Positions 9,381-19,387 of a stretch of DNA of 64,000 nucleotides are shown piece by piece. The position numbers and the translations under genes are program-made. Below the pieces are notes generated by a model that had not been told where the DNA came from, searched no databases, and saw only the letters and a list, made by a program, of their open reading frames with translations. Within the stretch, counting starts at the first letter, position 1; the number at the start of each line of letters is the position of its first letter. Origin of the DNA: Sphingomonadales bacterium 12-68-11. GTDB lineage: Bacteria; Pseudomonadota; Alphaproteobacteria; Sphingomonadales; Sphingomonadaceae. Location of the stretch: NCBI GenBank assembly GCA_002279825.1, contig NCCV01000003.1, positions 489,614-553,613 on the forward strand, written 5' to 3'.

Positions 9381-11003
9381 TCAGGCGGCCATGAAGCGCC
9401 GGCTGCCGTGCGTCGCCGTCATGCGGTGGCGGCCCGAAAGCGCGATCGATGGCTGCCGGATCGTCTCCATGAAGTGCCATTCGCCGGTCGCGCGCTCGGG
9501 CGTCAGCTCGAGCGTCAGGTAGCCGCGGCGGCTGGTATCGGCCCATTTCAACTGCCGATTGCCCGCCAAGATCGCCCGCGCGACATCGCCCGGGTCGCCG
9601 GCCAGCTGCGCCTCGTAGCCCGGCGAGGTCACGCTCTGCACCGCGAACTCCGCGCCTGCAGGCGTGCCCTCGTGATCGAGATCGAAGGCCCAGGCATTGT
9701 GCGTATCGCCCGACAGCACCAGCAGGTTGGCATCGGCCTCAAGCGAAGCGCGCAGCAGCCGCATCCGCGCGGCGGGATAGCCGTCCCACTGGTCGAAGTT
9801 GAACGGCAGCCCGGCCTGCGCCGCGGCGAGGCCGACCTGCACCCGCATCCGCGCCTCGGGACTGGCTTCGCCGCCGAGGAAGCGGGCGATCTCGGGCGTG
9901 AGCGACAGCGACCCCATCACCACCTGCTGGCCGAGCACCTGCCAGCGCACCCCGTCGCCGACCGAGCGGCGCAGCCCGTCGGCGAGCCAGCGCTCCTGCT
10001 CCATGCCGAGCAGCGTGCGCGCCTCGTCCCGCCACGGCCCGTCGCGGAACTCCGTGATCGCCGCCGGGATGTTGAGCTTGCCGCGCAGGAAATCGCCGAG
10101 GTCGAGCTGCCGGGTGCGGCCGACCAGGCGCGTTTCCGGCCGGAACAGGTCGGCGAGTTGGCCAATCCGATACTGGGTCCAGTTCTCGTCGGACACCGGC
10201 AGCCACTCGCGGCATGCGCGCATCGCCGCGATCTTGCGCGCCTGCCAGTCGCCCTCGCTCTCGGCTTGGTGGTTCTCGGCCCCGGTCGCCCAGCTGTCGT
10301 TGGCGCTCTCGTGATCGTCCCACATCATCACCATCGGCGCGCTGCGGTGGAGCCGCTGGAGATCGGGATCGAGGCGGTACGACGCGTAGCGCATCCGGTA
10401 GTCGGCGAGCGCGACCATCTCGTGCGCGGGCTCGATCACCCGGCCCGGCAGCACATCGGCGGGCGCGGGATACTTGCCGCGCTCGTACTCGTAGAGATAG
10501 TCCCCGACGTGGAGCAGCAGGTCGATGTCGCGGCGGCCCGCGGCGTGGGCATAGGCGTTGAACAGGCCGAACGGCAGGTTGGAGCAGCTAAACACCGCGA
10601 TGTTGAAGCGGTCCACCGCGCCCATCGGAAGGGTGCGGGTTCGCCCCACGGCCGACGTCCGGCCACCCTCGTCGCGGAAGCGGTAGAAGTACCATTGCCC
10701 GGGCGCGAGGCCTTCGGCGACCGGCTTCACGCACCAGTCGCGCTCGGCGCTCGCGCGCACCTCGCCGCTGGCGACGACCCGGCCGAACTCCGCGTCACTG
10801 GCCACGTCCCAGCGCAGCCGGCCGCTGCCGCCTGCTTCGGGAACATAGCGCGTCCACAGCATGACCCGGTCCGGGCCGGGCTCACCGCTCGCGACATCGT
10901 GTGTGAACCCCCGCGCATTCATGACCTGGGCCCAGGCCGGGAGCGCGAGCGCACCCGCACCCAGCGCGGCGCCCTTCAGCAGCAAGCGGCGGTCGATGGG
11001 CAT
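9381..11003 (-). CDS. phoD: PhoD-family alkaline phosphatase, Tat-exported
   Basis: A 540-residue metallophosphatase. The N-terminus DRRLLLKGAALGAGALALPA is a twin-arginine signal, so export by the TatABC system encoded at 5339–6834 is expected. An N-terminal PhoD domain (FTHDVASGEPGPDRVMLWTR) is followed by a metallophosphatase domain. The domain shows AVFSCSNLPFG, HVGDYLYEYERG, MMWDDHESANDSW and LSGDTHNAWAFDLD, giving the metal ligands of the family (Cys/Asp, Asp, His, Asp-His). PhoD enzymes hydrolyse phosphodiesters and monoesters in the periplasm. It lies 31 bases after a TonB receptor in the same direction, suggesting that the two work on one substrate. No clear Pho box was found. Confidence 0.93.
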   Translation of the reverse strand: MPIDRRLLLKGAALGAGALALPAWAQVMNARGFTHDVASGEPGPDRVMLWTRYVPEAGGSGRLRWDVASDAEFGRVVASGEVRASAERDWCVKPVAEGLAPGQWYFYRFRDEGGRTSAVGRTRTLPMGAVDRFNIAVFSCSNLPFGLFNAYAHAAGRRDIDLLLHVGDYLYEYERGKYPAPADVLPGRVIEPAHEMVALADYRMRYASYRLDPDLQRLHRSAPMVMMWDDHESANDSWATGAENHQAESEGDWQARKIAAMRACREWLPVSDENWTQYRIGQLADLFRPETRLVGRTRQLDLGDFLRGKLNIPAAITEFRDGPWRDEARTLLGMEQERWLADGLRRSVGDGVRWQVLGQQVVMGSLSLTPEIARFLGGEASPEARMRVQVGLAAAQAGLPFNFDQWDGYPAARMRLLRASLEADANLLVLSGDTHNAWAFDLDHEGTPAGAEFAVQSVTSPGYEAQLAGDPGDVARAILAGNRQLKWADTSRRGYLTLELTPERATGEWHFMETIRQPSIALSGRHRMTATHGSRRFMAA

Positions 11004-11034
11004 GTCGCGGACTCCTCGGCCGGGGATCAGGGGG

Positions 11035-13548
11035 TCAGAAACGCGCGCTCGCCTGCACGCCGTACATCCGCGGCTCGCCGGCGATGAACGTCGGCAGACC
11101 GATCGAATCGCCGGTGTTGCCGGCATCCTTGATGAAGTCCTGGTCGAGCAGGTTGGTGACGAAAGCTTCGATCCGCAGTCCGGCGTCGAGCGTGTAGCCA
11201 AGCCGCGCGTTGACCAGCGCGTAGCTGCCCTGCCGCTCGTCCTGCACCAGATCGGCCACCAGCGCGCGCGGCGGGGCCTGCAGGTCCGGGCGGTCGTTGT
11301 CGTCGTCGAAGAATATCTCCGACTGGTAAGTCACGCTCGGCGTGAAATCGACGCGGCCCGGGCCGGCGTCGAACCCGGCGGTGAGGCCGAACGAGGCGGT
11401 GTGGTCGGGCGACAGCCGGAAGCGGTTGCCTTCGCGAATACCCGCCTCGAACCGGCTGTGATTGTAGGCGTAAGTCGCGAACAGCTCGACGTTCGCGTCG
11501 GCCCGCCAGCGTGCCTGCAGCTCCGCGCCGTAGCTTTCCGCTTCGCCGGCGTTGGTGGTGATGAACTGCGTGCCTTCCTGAACTGTGGTCTGGAAGTTCT
11601 TGTACTTGTAGTAGAACAGCGCGCCGTCGAGATAGAGCCCGGCGGCCAGCGCGTCGCTCTTCGCGCCGACCTCGAAGCTGTCGACAGTCTCGGCTTCCAC
11701 CAGATCGAACCGCGCCGCGCCGAGCGGCGCCGCGGGCACGCCTGCCGACAGCAGTTCGGGACGCCGACCGCGCGCATAACTCGCATAGAGGCTGCTGGCC
11801 GGGCTGAGCTCGTAACGCGCGGTGAAGCGCCAGGTGAAGCCCTCGTCGGTCAGGTCGGAGGCGACCGTGTCGCCGTTGTTGGCAGTCGGCTGCGCGCCGA
11901 GCCCGAACAGCGGCACCGGGAACGTCGCCGAGGTGGGGATCGTCGCCGCGCCGGGCACCGCCAGCGCGCCGAGCAGCGCGGTGCGGGTCGCCGCCGGCTG
12001 GCCGAGAGCGCCGATGAAGCCGCCGAGGATCGAGCGCCCGTTGAGCACCGCCGCGCTGATCGCGCTTTCCTTGTCGTCATGCGTGAAGCGCGCCCCGGCG
12101 CCGAGCTCGAGCCGGTCGGTGAGCCGCAGCGTGACGTCGGCGAACACATCGAATGCCTTCGTGGTCGACGAATTGGTCGAGGTTTCGAGATGCCCCGACT
12201 TGAGGTTCGCGGCGATGCCCTGCGCGAGCGGCGCGGCCAGCGCGACGCCGTAGGCATTGGCGACGCCTTGCAGCAGCGCCGCGGTGAACGCCGTGCTGCC
12301 GAACGTGGCGAGCGGCGCCGGCCGGTTGGCGGGCGTTCCCGGAACCGGGCCCTGCAGCGCGCCGGCGAGCCGCGCGAGCAGCACGCGCTCGTCGAACTGC
12401 GCCGGGGTGCGCTGGAAGCCGTCTTCCCAGAAGTAGGCGGCCCCTACGAACGCGGTCACACGCTCGCCTTGATACACCAGCCGCAGTTCCTGGCTCAGCT
12501 GTTCGCCCTCCGCATTTTCGGCTGCGGTCAGGACCGGAAGCGAGATGCCGTCGGCATCAAAGATCTCGGTACCGGCGAACTCGCGATAAGCCGTGATCGA
12601 GGTCAGCGTCAGGCGATCGGTCAGGTTCGCGTTGACGAGGCCGGTGACACCCCAGACCTCGCGGTCGAGACCGAGCGGTGTCCCGCCTTCGAACCCCGCG
12701 GCCGGGGCGAGCGCGGCCGCGTCTTCGGGCGCGCTGCTCGCCAGCACCGCCCCGGTGGTAGGATCGGTCGGCAGGTAGGTGAAAGACTTGAACGAGGTGC
12801 CGGCCGGCTTATCCTCCTGGTAATTGCCGATCAGGTCGATGCTGATCGCCTGGCTCGGTTCCAGCCGGAGCGCGCCGCGTAGCGCCATCGTATCGACCGA
12901 ATTGAACGCCTCACCGCCCAGCGCATTCTCGACGTAACCGTCGCGCTGGCGCAGCCGACCGGCGATCCGCGCGGCGGCGCCCGTGCCCAGCGGGGCGTTG
13001 ACCATGCCTTCGACCGAATAGGCGTCGAAATTGCCCAGCCCGCCGCGCACCAGCATGTCGAAGGCGTCCGGATCGGCCTTGTTCTGGACCAGGTTGACCG
13101 CACCGATCAGCGCCCCGCGGCCATAGAGCGTCGACTGCGGCCCGCGCGCCACTTCGACCCGTTCGAGATCGAACAGTTCGACGTACGAGCCGCGCGACTT
13201 GGAGATCGAAACGCCGTCCTGATAGACCGAGACGCGCGGCTCGCCGAACGCCGCACCGGTGTCCGAAGTGATGCCGCGCATCACGAAGCCGGGGTTGTTG
13301 GGCGACTGGTTCTGCACCTCGAAGCCTGGGATATGGCGCGAGATCTCCTCGAAATCGCTGATCCCCAGCCGATCGAGGAACTCGCCTTCATAAGCGGTCA
13401 AGGCGATCGGCACATCGACCAGCGACTGCTCGCGCAGCTGGGCGGTGACCATGATCGTGTCGCCCTCGTCGGCGTCCTGGGCCAGGGCCGGCGAGGCGAA
13501 AGCGACGGCCAGCAGGCTGCTGGCCGCGAGAAGCAGAGGACGATTCAT
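11035..13548 (-). CDS. TonB-dependent outer-membrane receptor
   Basis: An 837-residue receptor with a signal peptide ending ASPALAQ and a TonB-box-like DTIMVTA. The plug domain shows VPIALTAYEGEFLDRLGIS, RHIPGFEV, GFVMRGITSD and RVEVARGPQSTLYGRGALIG. The beta-barrel follows and ends in an aromatic residue (VQASARF), the usual insertion signal. Such receptors import siderophores, nutrients or organophosphates using TonB energy. The ligand cannot be read from sequence, but the next gene is a PhoD phosphatase, so a phosphorylated compound is a reasonable guess. The pair sits between genes that are normally adjacent (SPOR and nagZ). Confidence 0.92.
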   Translation of the reverse strand: MNRPLLLAASSLLAVAFASPALAQDADEGDTIMVTAQLREQSLVDVPIALTAYEGEFLDRLGISDFEEISRHIPGFEVQNQSPNNPGFVMRGITSDTGAAFGEPRVSVYQDGVSISKSRGSYVELFDLERVEVARGPQSTLYGRGALIGAVNLVQNKADPDAFDMLVRGGLGNFDAYSVEGMVNAPLGTGAAARIAGRLRQRDGYVENALGGEAFNSVDTMALRGALRLEPSQAISIDLIGNYQEDKPAGTSFKSFTYLPTDPTTGAVLASSAPEDAAALAPAAGFEGGTPLGLDREVWGVTGLVNANLTDRLTLTSITAYREFAGTEIFDADGISLPVLTAAENAEGEQLSQELRLVYQGERVTAFVGAAYFWEDGFQRTPAQFDERVLLARLAGALQGPVPGTPANRPAPLATFGSTAFTAALLQGVANAYGVALAAPLAQGIAANLKSGHLETSTNSSTTKAFDVFADVTLRLTDRLELGAGARFTHDDKESAISAAVLNGRSILGGFIGALGQPAATRTALLGALAVPGAATIPTSATFPVPLFGLGAQPTANNGDTVASDLTDEGFTWRFTARYELSPASSLYASYARGRRPELLSAGVPAAPLGAARFDLVEAETVDSFEVGAKSDALAAGLYLDGALFYYKYKNFQTTVQEGTQFITTNAGEAESYGAELQARWRADANVELFATYAYNHSRFEAGIREGNRFRLSPDHTASFGLTAGFDAGPGRVDFTPSVTYQSEIFFDDDNDRPDLQAPPRALVADLVQDERQGSYALVNARLGYTLDAGLRIEAFVTNLLDQDFIKDAGNTGDSIGLPTFIAGEPRMYGVQASARF

Positions 13549-13681
13549 GAAAGGATCCCGGCGTGGAAGATGCCCGGGCCCTCACAGGCGATCTTTACGC
13601 GGGCATTACGGTTCGCCGCGTGTTCGGGAGATTACCACCGGGCGTTGCGCGCGCGCATCACTCGGGTAGCGCTTGTCCTGG

Positions 13682-14395
13682 CTAGCGTTTGACCTGGCAG
13701 TCCCCGCCAGCCGCCTTGATCGCACGGCACAGCGTGTCGGCATCGGCAAGGCTGCCAGCCACGGCCTGCAGGCGATAGACGGTCGCGCCATCGACCACCC
13801 CTTCGACCACACGGTGGCTGCGGCCCTGCAGCGGGGCCAGCCGGCCCGCCAATTGCTGCCAGCCGGCTTCCGCCTGCTCGCGGCGCGAATAGGCCCCCAC
13901 CTGCACGCCGACGCCGCCGGTGCTGGCCGGCACGCTCGCGCTCGGCGCGGGACGGGGCGCGCCGGCGGTGGCCGCCGGCACCCGGACAGGCTCGGGGGAA
14001 GCGTCGGCGACGCGCGATTCGACCGTCCGGCCCTCGGCCACCGCGAAGCTGGTGTCGCCGGTACCGGCAACCTCGCGACCGCCCGGGTCGGCGGGCTTTT
14101 CCTTGTAGGGCGCGGCAGGCGCTTCGATCGTGCCGCCTTCGGCGACCAATGTGGGGCCCGAGGGCTCACGCGTCAGCCACCACAGGCCCCCGATCAGGGC
14201 CGCCAATGCCAGCACTCCGACCAGCGCGAACGCCGCGATCCGGCCGGTATCCAGCCCAGGATCCTCCGGCTCGTCGTCGGAATCGAGCCACGGCAGGCGA
14301 TCGTTCTCGATCGGAAAGGCGAGCTCGTCCTCCTCGCCGAACTCGTCGAGCTCGACCGGGTCCTCGTCGGGCCGGCGCCCCTCCGCCACTGACAT
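13682..14395 (-). CDS. SPOR-domain membrane protein
   Basis: A 237-residue protein with an acidic cytosolic N-terminus, one membrane helix (IAAFALVGVLALAALIGGLW) near residues 52–71, a proline/alanine-rich linker and a C-terminal SPOR domain. The SPOR domain spans about residues 160–237 (VGVQVGAYSRREQAEAGWQQ to CRAIKAAGGDCQVKR). SPOR domains bind denuded peptidoglycan at division sites, so this is probably a septal or cell-wall protein. It starts two bases after the argS stop, consistent with an argS–SPOR operon. Confidence 0.88.
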   Translation of the reverse strand: MSVAEGRRPDEDPVELDEFGEEDELAFPIENDRLPWLDSDDEPEDPGLDTGRIAAFALVGVLALAALIGGLWWLTREPSGPTLVAEGGTIEAPAAPYKEKPADPGGREVAGTGDTSFAVAEGRTVESRVADASPEPVRVPAATAGAPRPAPSASVPASTGGVGVQVGAYSRREQAEAGWQQLAGRLAPLQGRSHRVVEGVVDGATVYRLQAVAGSLADADTLCRAIKAAGGDCQVKR

Positions 14396-14397
14396 GC

Positions 14398-16143
14398 TTA
14401 CAACTCCTCGACCGCCTCCACCCCCAGGATGGCGAGCCCGTTGCGAATGACCTGCCCGATTTGCAGGGCGAGGAAAAGTCTGGCGGATGTCAGCGCCCGG
14501 TCATGTGTCAGGATGATGCGCTTTTCGGGATCGTCGTTCCCCGCGTTCCAGAACGCATGGAACGCGGCCGCGAGGTCGTAGAGATAGAACGCGATCCGGT
14601 GCGGTTCGCGCGCCTTGGCGGCGGCTTCGACTTCGCGCGGGAACTGCGCCGCGAACTTGACCACCGCCAGCTCGTCCGCGCCGAGCCGGTCGAGACCGTC
14701 AGCGGACGGCGCCAGCCCGTCGGCCGCAGTCTTGCGCAGCGTCGAGCGGATCCGCGCGTGCGCGTACTGGACGTAGAACACCGGGTTGTCCTTCGACGCC
14801 TCGACCACTTTGGCGAAGTCGAAGTCCATCTGCGCTTCGGGCTTGCGGGTCAGCATCGTGAAGCGGACCACGTCCTTGCCCACTTCCTCGACCATGTCGG
14901 CAATGGTGATGAAGTTGCCCGAGCGCTTCGACATCTTCACCGGCTCGCCGGCACGCAGCAGCTGGACCATCTGCACCAGCTTGACGTCGAATGGGATGGG
15001 CTTGCCCTCTCCCGCCGACAGCGCCGCGACCGCAGCCTTGATACGCTTGACCGTACCGGCGTGGTCGGCGCCCCAGATGTCGATCAGTTCGTCGGCGCCC
15101 TGCGCCTTCTGCATGTGATAGGCGAGATCGGCGCCGAAGTAGGTCCAGTTGCCGTCGCTCTTCCTGATCGGGCGGTCCTGGTCATCGCCGAACCGGGTCG
15201 AGCGAAACAGCGGCAGCTCGACCGGCTCCCAGTCTTCGGCGGGCTTGCCCTTGGGGGCTTCGAGCACACCGTCGTAAACCAGGTCGTGCGCGCGCAGCCA
15301 GGCCTCGGCCTGCTCGGGCTTGCCGGCGGCTTGCAGCTCGGCCTCCGAGCTGAACAGGTCGTGGTGGATGCCCAGCAACGCGAGATCGCCGCGGATCGTC
15401 TCCAGCATCGCCGCCACGGTGCGCGTGCGGAACAGGTCGAGCCACTCGGCCTCGGGCGCGGCGGCGTAGCGGCCGCCGAACTCGGCGGCGAGCGCCTCCC
15501 CGACCGGCACCAGATAATCGCCCGGATAGAGCCCCGGCGGAATCTCGCCGATGTCCTCGCCCAGCGCCTCGCGGTACCGCATATGCGCCGAGCGGGCGAG
15601 CGTCTGAACCTGCGCGCCGGCATCGTTGACGTAGTATTCGCGGATGACCTTGTGCCCGCCGAACTCGAGCAGCGCGGCCAGCGCGTCGCCCACCACCGCG
15701 CCGCGGCAATGGCCCATGTGCATCGGCCCCGTCGGGTTGGCGGAGACGTATTCGATGTTGACCGTGGTGCCCGCGCCGCGCGCCGACCGCCCGTAGTCCG
15801 GCCCGGCCGCCGCGATCGCCGCCAGCTCGTTCAGCCAGGCCGAGTCGGCCAGCCGCAAGTTGATGAAGCCCGGGCCCGCGATCTCCGCGCTCACGACCGC
15901 CGGATCGGCCGCGAGCCCGGCGGCGATCCGCTCGGCCAGCGCGCGGGGGTTGAGCCCGGCAGGCTTGGCCAGCACCAGCGCGGCATTGGTGGCAAGGTCG
16001 CCGTGCGCCGGATCGCGCGGCGGCTCGACGCTGACGCCGTCGCGCGCGGTGCCGGCGGGCAACACGCCTTCGTCGGACAGCGCCGTGAGCACGGCATCGA
16101 TCTTGCCGGCAAACGCGGCGTACAGGGTTTGGGTCTCGGCCAT
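14398..16143 (-). CDS. argS: Arginyl-tRNA synthetase
   Basis: A 581-residue class I synthetase. The HIGH-type motif is NPTGPMHMGHCRGAVVGDAL near residue 125, and the KMSKS-type motif is KMSKRSGNFI near 400. The N-terminal Add-1 tRNA-recognition domain and the C-terminal DALR anticodon-binding domain (ARIRSTLRKT onward, ending LAILGVEAVEEL) are present. The start MAETQTLYAAF at 16143 fits the family; the open frame upstream is not conserved-looking. A 58-base gap separates it from the upstream lipoprotein gene. Confidence 0.96.
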   Translation of the reverse strand: MAETQTLYAAFAGKIDAVLTALSDEGVLPAGTARDGVSVEPPRDPAHGDLATNAALVLAKPAGLNPRALAERIAAGLAADPAVVSAEIAGPGFINLRLADSAWLNELAAIAAAGPDYGRSARGAGTTVNIEYVSANPTGPMHMGHCRGAVVGDALAALLEFGGHKVIREYYVNDAGAQVQTLARSAHMRYREALGEDIGEIPPGLYPGDYLVPVGEALAAEFGGRYAAAPEAEWLDLFRTRTVAAMLETIRGDLALLGIHHDLFSSEAELQAAGKPEQAEAWLRAHDLVYDGVLEAPKGKPAEDWEPVELPLFRSTRFGDDQDRPIRKSDGNWTYFGADLAYHMQKAQGADELIDIWGADHAGTVKRIKAAVAALSAGEGKPIPFDVKLVQMVQLLRAGEPVKMSKRSGNFITIADMVEEVGKDVVRFTMLTRKPEAQMDFDFAKVVEASKDNPVFYVQYAHARIRSTLRKTAADGLAPSADGLDRLGADELAVVKFAAQFPREVEAAAKAREPHRIAFYLYDLAAAFHAFWNAGNDDPEKRIILTHDRALTSARLFLALQIGQVIRNGLAILGVEAVEEL

Positions 16144-16201
16144 CGGCCGCGCGGTTAGCGGGTTTGGCGCGCGCCGGAAAGGCGCCCTCTCAGAAACGCT
16201 G

Positions 16202-16849
16202 TCACAGCGTGGCGTTGAAGCCGAGCTGTTCCTCGCTGAGCTGGAAGCCGACCAGCAGCTCGAAGGTCGCGCGCGCCACGGCCTCGCGCACTTCGGGCAC
16301 CGACAGCGGATCGACCGCTGCCGCTTCTTCGCCCGCGCGGCGGCGGCGGGTGATCCGCTCGCGAATATCGTCGGGCAGCGTCGCTGCGGCGCGATCCACG
16401 TAAGCGGCCGCCGTGCCGCGCGCCTGCGCGCGCTCAGCCCCGTCGGCGAAGTCGAGCGTGACAGTGCCGAGCCGCTTGGCCACGACGACGTTGCCGCCGC
16501 GCACCACGGTGGAGAAATAGGGCAATTCGACACGCCGCGCGCCGCGCGTATCGCGCCGCTGCGCGATCACATCGAACGTCGCCGCGGTATAGACCTGCGC
16601 GCCGGTTTCGTTGCACTGGCTGCGCAAATTGGTGATCGTTGCGGTCACGTCGAGCGCGTCGGCGGTGCGCGCTTCCGCGGGGGTGAACAACGTCACGTTG
16701 CCGGTAAAATCGGGCACGCCCACCGAGGGGCACAGGCTACGCAGCGCACTGATCCCGACACCGCTATCGACGACGATCTCACCCTGTGTTTGACAGCCGG
16801 CCAGCGCGGTCATCACGGTTGCGGCCAGCAGCACCTTGCGAGCGGTCAT
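16202..16849 (-). CDS. Putative lipoprotein of unknown function
   Basis: A 215-residue protein with a lipoprotein signal ending in the lipobox LAGC (cysteine near residue 18), so it is predicted to be lipid-anchored on the periplasmic side. The mature part has beta-rich segments (ALDVTATITNLRSQC, VELPYFSTVVRGGNVVVAKR) and a charged helical C-terminus. Two further cysteines are visible, in SLCPSVG and RSQCNET, and could form a disulfide. I do not recognise a named family. The start at 16849 (MTARKVLLAATVM) is chosen because it directly precedes the signal peptide. It is divergent from ispH. Confidence 0.75.
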   Translation of the reverse strand: MTARKVLLAATVMTALAGCQTQGEIVVDSGVGISALRSLCPSVGVPDFTGNVTLFTPAEARTADALDVTATITNLRSQCNETGAQVYTAATFDVIAQRRDTRGARRVELPYFSTVVRGGNVVVAKRLGTVTLDFADGAERAQARGTAAAYVDRAAATLPDDIRERITRRRRAGEEAAAVDPLSVPEVREAVARATFELLVGFQLSEEQLGFNATL

Positions 16850-16938
16850 TCGGGGTCCTTGTCCAACCTGGGTAGCGAAGTCGAGCCGGGCGGCCCTAGC
16901 CCTTTCGCAGCGCAGCCACAACCGCTAGAGACCGCCAC

Positions 16939-17913
16939 ATGAACGCCCCCTTTCAGGCCGCCCCCGCCAGCGAAACGCGCCCTCCGCTGCTGGTCCTGAT
17001 CGCCGCCCCGCGCGGCTTTTGCGCCGGCGTCGATCGCGCCATCGAGATCGTCGAGCGCGCGCTCGATCGCTACGGATCGCCGGTCTACGTGCGGCACGAG
17101 ATCGTCCACAACCGCTACGTGGTCGAAAGCCTGCAGGCCAAAGGCGCGGTGTTCGTCGAAGAGCTCGACGAGGTGCCCGACGGGGTGCCGGTGGTGTTCA
17201 GCGCGCACGGGGTGCCCAAGGCCGTTCCCGCCGAAGCCGCGCGCCGCGGGCTCGACTATCTCGACGCCACCTGCCCGCTGGTCAGCAAGGTCCACCGCCA
17301 GGCCGAACGCCAGACCGATGCGGGGCGGCACATCGTGTTCGTCGGCCATGCCGGCCATCCCGAAGTGATCGGCACGTTCGGCCAGGTTCCGGACGGGCAG
17401 ATGACGCTGGTCGAGACGGAGGAAGACGTGGCGGCGCTGGCGTTCGCGCCCGGCACCCCGCTCGCGTTCCTGACCCAGACCACGCTGTCGGTGGAGGACA
17501 CGCACCGGATCATCGAGGCGCTCAAGCTGCGCTATCCGGAGATCGTCGGCCCGAAAGCCGAAGACATCTGCTACGCCACTTCGAACCGCCAGGCGGCAAT
17601 CAAGCAGATCGCCCCGGCCAGCGACCTGGTGCTGGTCATCGGCGCTCCCAATTCGTCGAACTCGCTGCGGCTGGTCGAAGTGGCCGAACGCAGCGGAACG
17701 CGGGCCCGGCTGATTCAGCGCGCGGCCGAGATCGATCCGGCCTGGCTCGAGGGCGTCGACACGCTCGGCCTCACGGCCGGCGCCTCGGCGCCCGAGCGGC
17801 TGGTCCGCGAAGTGATCGCCCGGCTCGGCGAGTGGCGCGAGGTCGAGGAGCGCACCCTGACCAGCACCGTCGAACGGATGGTGTTCAAGCTCCCCCGGCA
17901 ACTCGTCGACTGA
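16939..17913 (+). CDS. ispH: 4-hydroxy-3-methylbut-2-enyl diphosphate reductase
   Basis: A 324-residue iron–sulfur enzyme and the last step of the MEP isoprenoid pathway, producing IPP and DMAPP. The three cluster cysteines are visible in [23 protein letters not shown] and [11 protein letters not shown]. The histidines in [11 protein letters not shown] and [11 protein letters not shown] and the catalytic glutamate region ([12 protein letters not shown]) are in place. The N-terminal extension [16 protein letters not shown] is short. It is followed 10 bases later by thrB and then rnhA in the same direction. Confidence 0.96.
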   Translation: MNAPFQAAPASETRPPLLVLIAAPRGFCAGVDRAIEIVERALDRYGSPVYVRHEIVHNRYVVESLQAKGAVFVEELDEVPDGVPVVFSAHGVPKAVPAEAARRGLDYLDATCPLVSKVHRQAERQTDAGRHIVFVGHAGHPEVIGTFGQVPDGQMTLVETEEDVAALAFAPGTPLAFLTQTTLSVEDTHRIIEALKLRYPEIVGPKAEDICYATSNRQAAIKQIAPASDLVLVIGAPNSSNSLRLVEVAERSGTRARLIQRAAEIDPAWLEGVDTLGLTAGASAPERLVREVIARLGEWREVEERTLTSTVERMVFKLPRQLVD

Positions 17914-17923
17914 CGTTCGCCCG

Positions 17924-18925
17924 GTGGCGGTTTACACCTCGCTGTCGGCGGCGGACCTCGCCGCGCTGATTGCCGAATACGATGTCGGCGCGCTGGTTTC
18001 GGCCAAGGGCATTGCCGAGGGCGTGTCCAATTCGAACTGGCTGATCGAGACCACAGGGAGCGACGCCGGCGGTGGGCCCAAGGGCTCTGGCGACCGCTTC
18101 ATCCTCACGATGTACGAACAGCGCGTGGACGTTGCGGACCTGCCGTTTTTTCTCGGCCTGCTCGATCACCTGGCCGCCAGGGGCAGCCCGGTGCCGCGCA
18201 CCATTCACGACCGCGCCGGGGCTTCGTTCCGGATGCTCGGCGGCAAGGCCGTGGCGCTGATCGAGTTCCTGTCCGGCGTCTCGATCGATCGACCCAGCCC
18301 CGAGCAGGCCTGCGCGGTCGGGGCGGCGCTTGCCGGGCTCCATCGCAACGCGGCGGATTTCCCTGGCCGGCGTGCCAACGACATGGGGTTGCAGCGCTGG
18401 CACGATCTGCTGGCGGCGTGCGGGCAGGACGGGTTGCGGTCTATCGATTCCGCACTTCCCGATCTGGTCGAGCGCGAGCTCACGTTCCTGACGCGCCACT
18501 GGCCGCACGGGTTGCCGCGCTCGGTGATCCACGCCGATCTGTTCCCCGACAATGTGCTGCTGCTCGGTGACGAAGTGCGCGGCCTGATCGACTTTTACTT
18601 CGCCTGCACCGACGTCACCGCCTACGATCTCGCGGTGACCCACGCAGCGTGGTGCTTCGGCAAGGACGGCGCTTATCGCCCCGACATCGGTACGGCGCTG
18701 GTCGCGGGCTATGCCGCCGAGCGCCCGCTGAGCGACGCCGAGTGGGCCGCGCTGCCGGTGCTCGCGCGCGGCGCTTGCATGCGTTTCCTGGCCACGCGCG
18801 CTTTCGACTGGCTGCACACCCCGGCCGATGCACTGGTCACCCGCAAGGATCCGCTCGAGTTTGCGCGGCGGCTGGCGTTCTACACCGCGCAAGGCGCGCA
18901 GGCCTTTTCCCGCGCCCCGGATTGA
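17924..18925 (+). CDS. thrB: Homoserine kinase (choline-kinase-like fold, ThrB type II)
   Basis: A 333-residue kinase that phosphorylates homoserine in threonine synthesis. It belongs to the APH/choline-kinase-like group rather than the GHMP type. The N-terminus YTSLSAADLAALIAEYDVG and GIAEGVSNSNWLIET are characteristic, SVIHADLFPDNVLLLGDEV is the catalytic HxD...N loop, and GLIDFYFACTD is the metal-binding DF-type motif. It starts with GTG at 17924, ten bases after ispH. The linkage ispH–thrB–rnhA is common in alphaproteobacteria. Confidence 0.93.
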   Translation: MAVYTSLSAADLAALIAEYDVGALVSAKGIAEGVSNSNWLIETTGSDAGGGPKGSGDRFILTMYEQRVDVADLPFFLGLLDHLAARGSPVPRTIHDRAGASFRMLGGKAVALIEFLSGVSIDRPSPEQACAVGAALAGLHRNAADFPGRRANDMGLQRWHDLLAACGQDGLRSIDSALPDLVERELTFLTRHWPHGLPRSVIHADLFPDNVLLLGDEVRGLIDFYFACTDVTAYDLAVTHAAWCFGKDGAYRPDIGTALVAGYAAERPLSDAEWAALPVLARGACMRFLATRAFDWLHTPADALVTRKDPLEFARRLAFYTAQGAQAFSRAPD

Positions 18926-18940
18926 GCCAATGCCGCGCGC

Positions 18941-19378
18941 ATGAAGCAGGTCGACATGTTTACCGATGGCGCATGCAAGGGCAATCCCGGACCGGGCGGC
19001 TGGGGTGTGCTGTTGCGCAGGGGCGCGCACGAGAAGGAACTCTCGGGCAGCGATCCGGCGACCACCAACAACCGCATGGAGATGACCGCCGTGATCCGCG
19101 GCCTGACCGCGCTGATCGAACCCTGCGAGGTGACGATCCATTCGGACAGCCGCTACGTCATCGACGGCATGACCAAGTGGATCGCCGGCTGGCAGCGCAA
19201 GGGCTGGATCAACGCCAGCAAGAAACCCGTGCGCAACGAGGACTTGTGGCACGAGCTGATCGCCGCGGCGGCCCCCCACCGAATCACCTGGCAATGGGTG
19301 AAAGGCCACGACGGCCATGCCGAGAACGAGCGGGTCGATCGGCTGGCCAGCGCGGCCGCCGAAGCGGCGCGCGCCTGA
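18941..19378 (+). CDS. rnhA: Ribonuclease HI
   Basis: A 145-residue RNase H that cleaves RNA in RNA–DNA hybrids. The four catalytic acids are visible: Asp in [17 protein letters not shown], Glu in [10 protein letters not shown], Asp in [11 protein letters not shown] and Asp in NERVDRLAS. The basic handle ([16 protein letters not shown]) is present. Length is normal. It is the third gene of ispH–thrB–rnhA and ends 9 bases before the convergent YegP-like gene. Confidence 0.96.
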   Translation: MKQVDMFTDGACKGNPGPGGWGVLLRRGAHEKELSGSDPATTNNRMEMTAVIRGLTALIEPCEVTIHSDSRYVIDGMTKWIAGWQRKGWINASKKPVRNEDLWHELIAAAAPHRITWQWVKGHDGHAENERVDRLASAAAEAARA

Positions 19379-19387
19379 CCTCCGGGA

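Noticed and set aside
13549..13681. Cobalamin or other riboswitch, or Pho box, upstream of the first TonB receptor
   Set aside because: No B12-box core and no repeated CTGTCAT-like half sites could be found.
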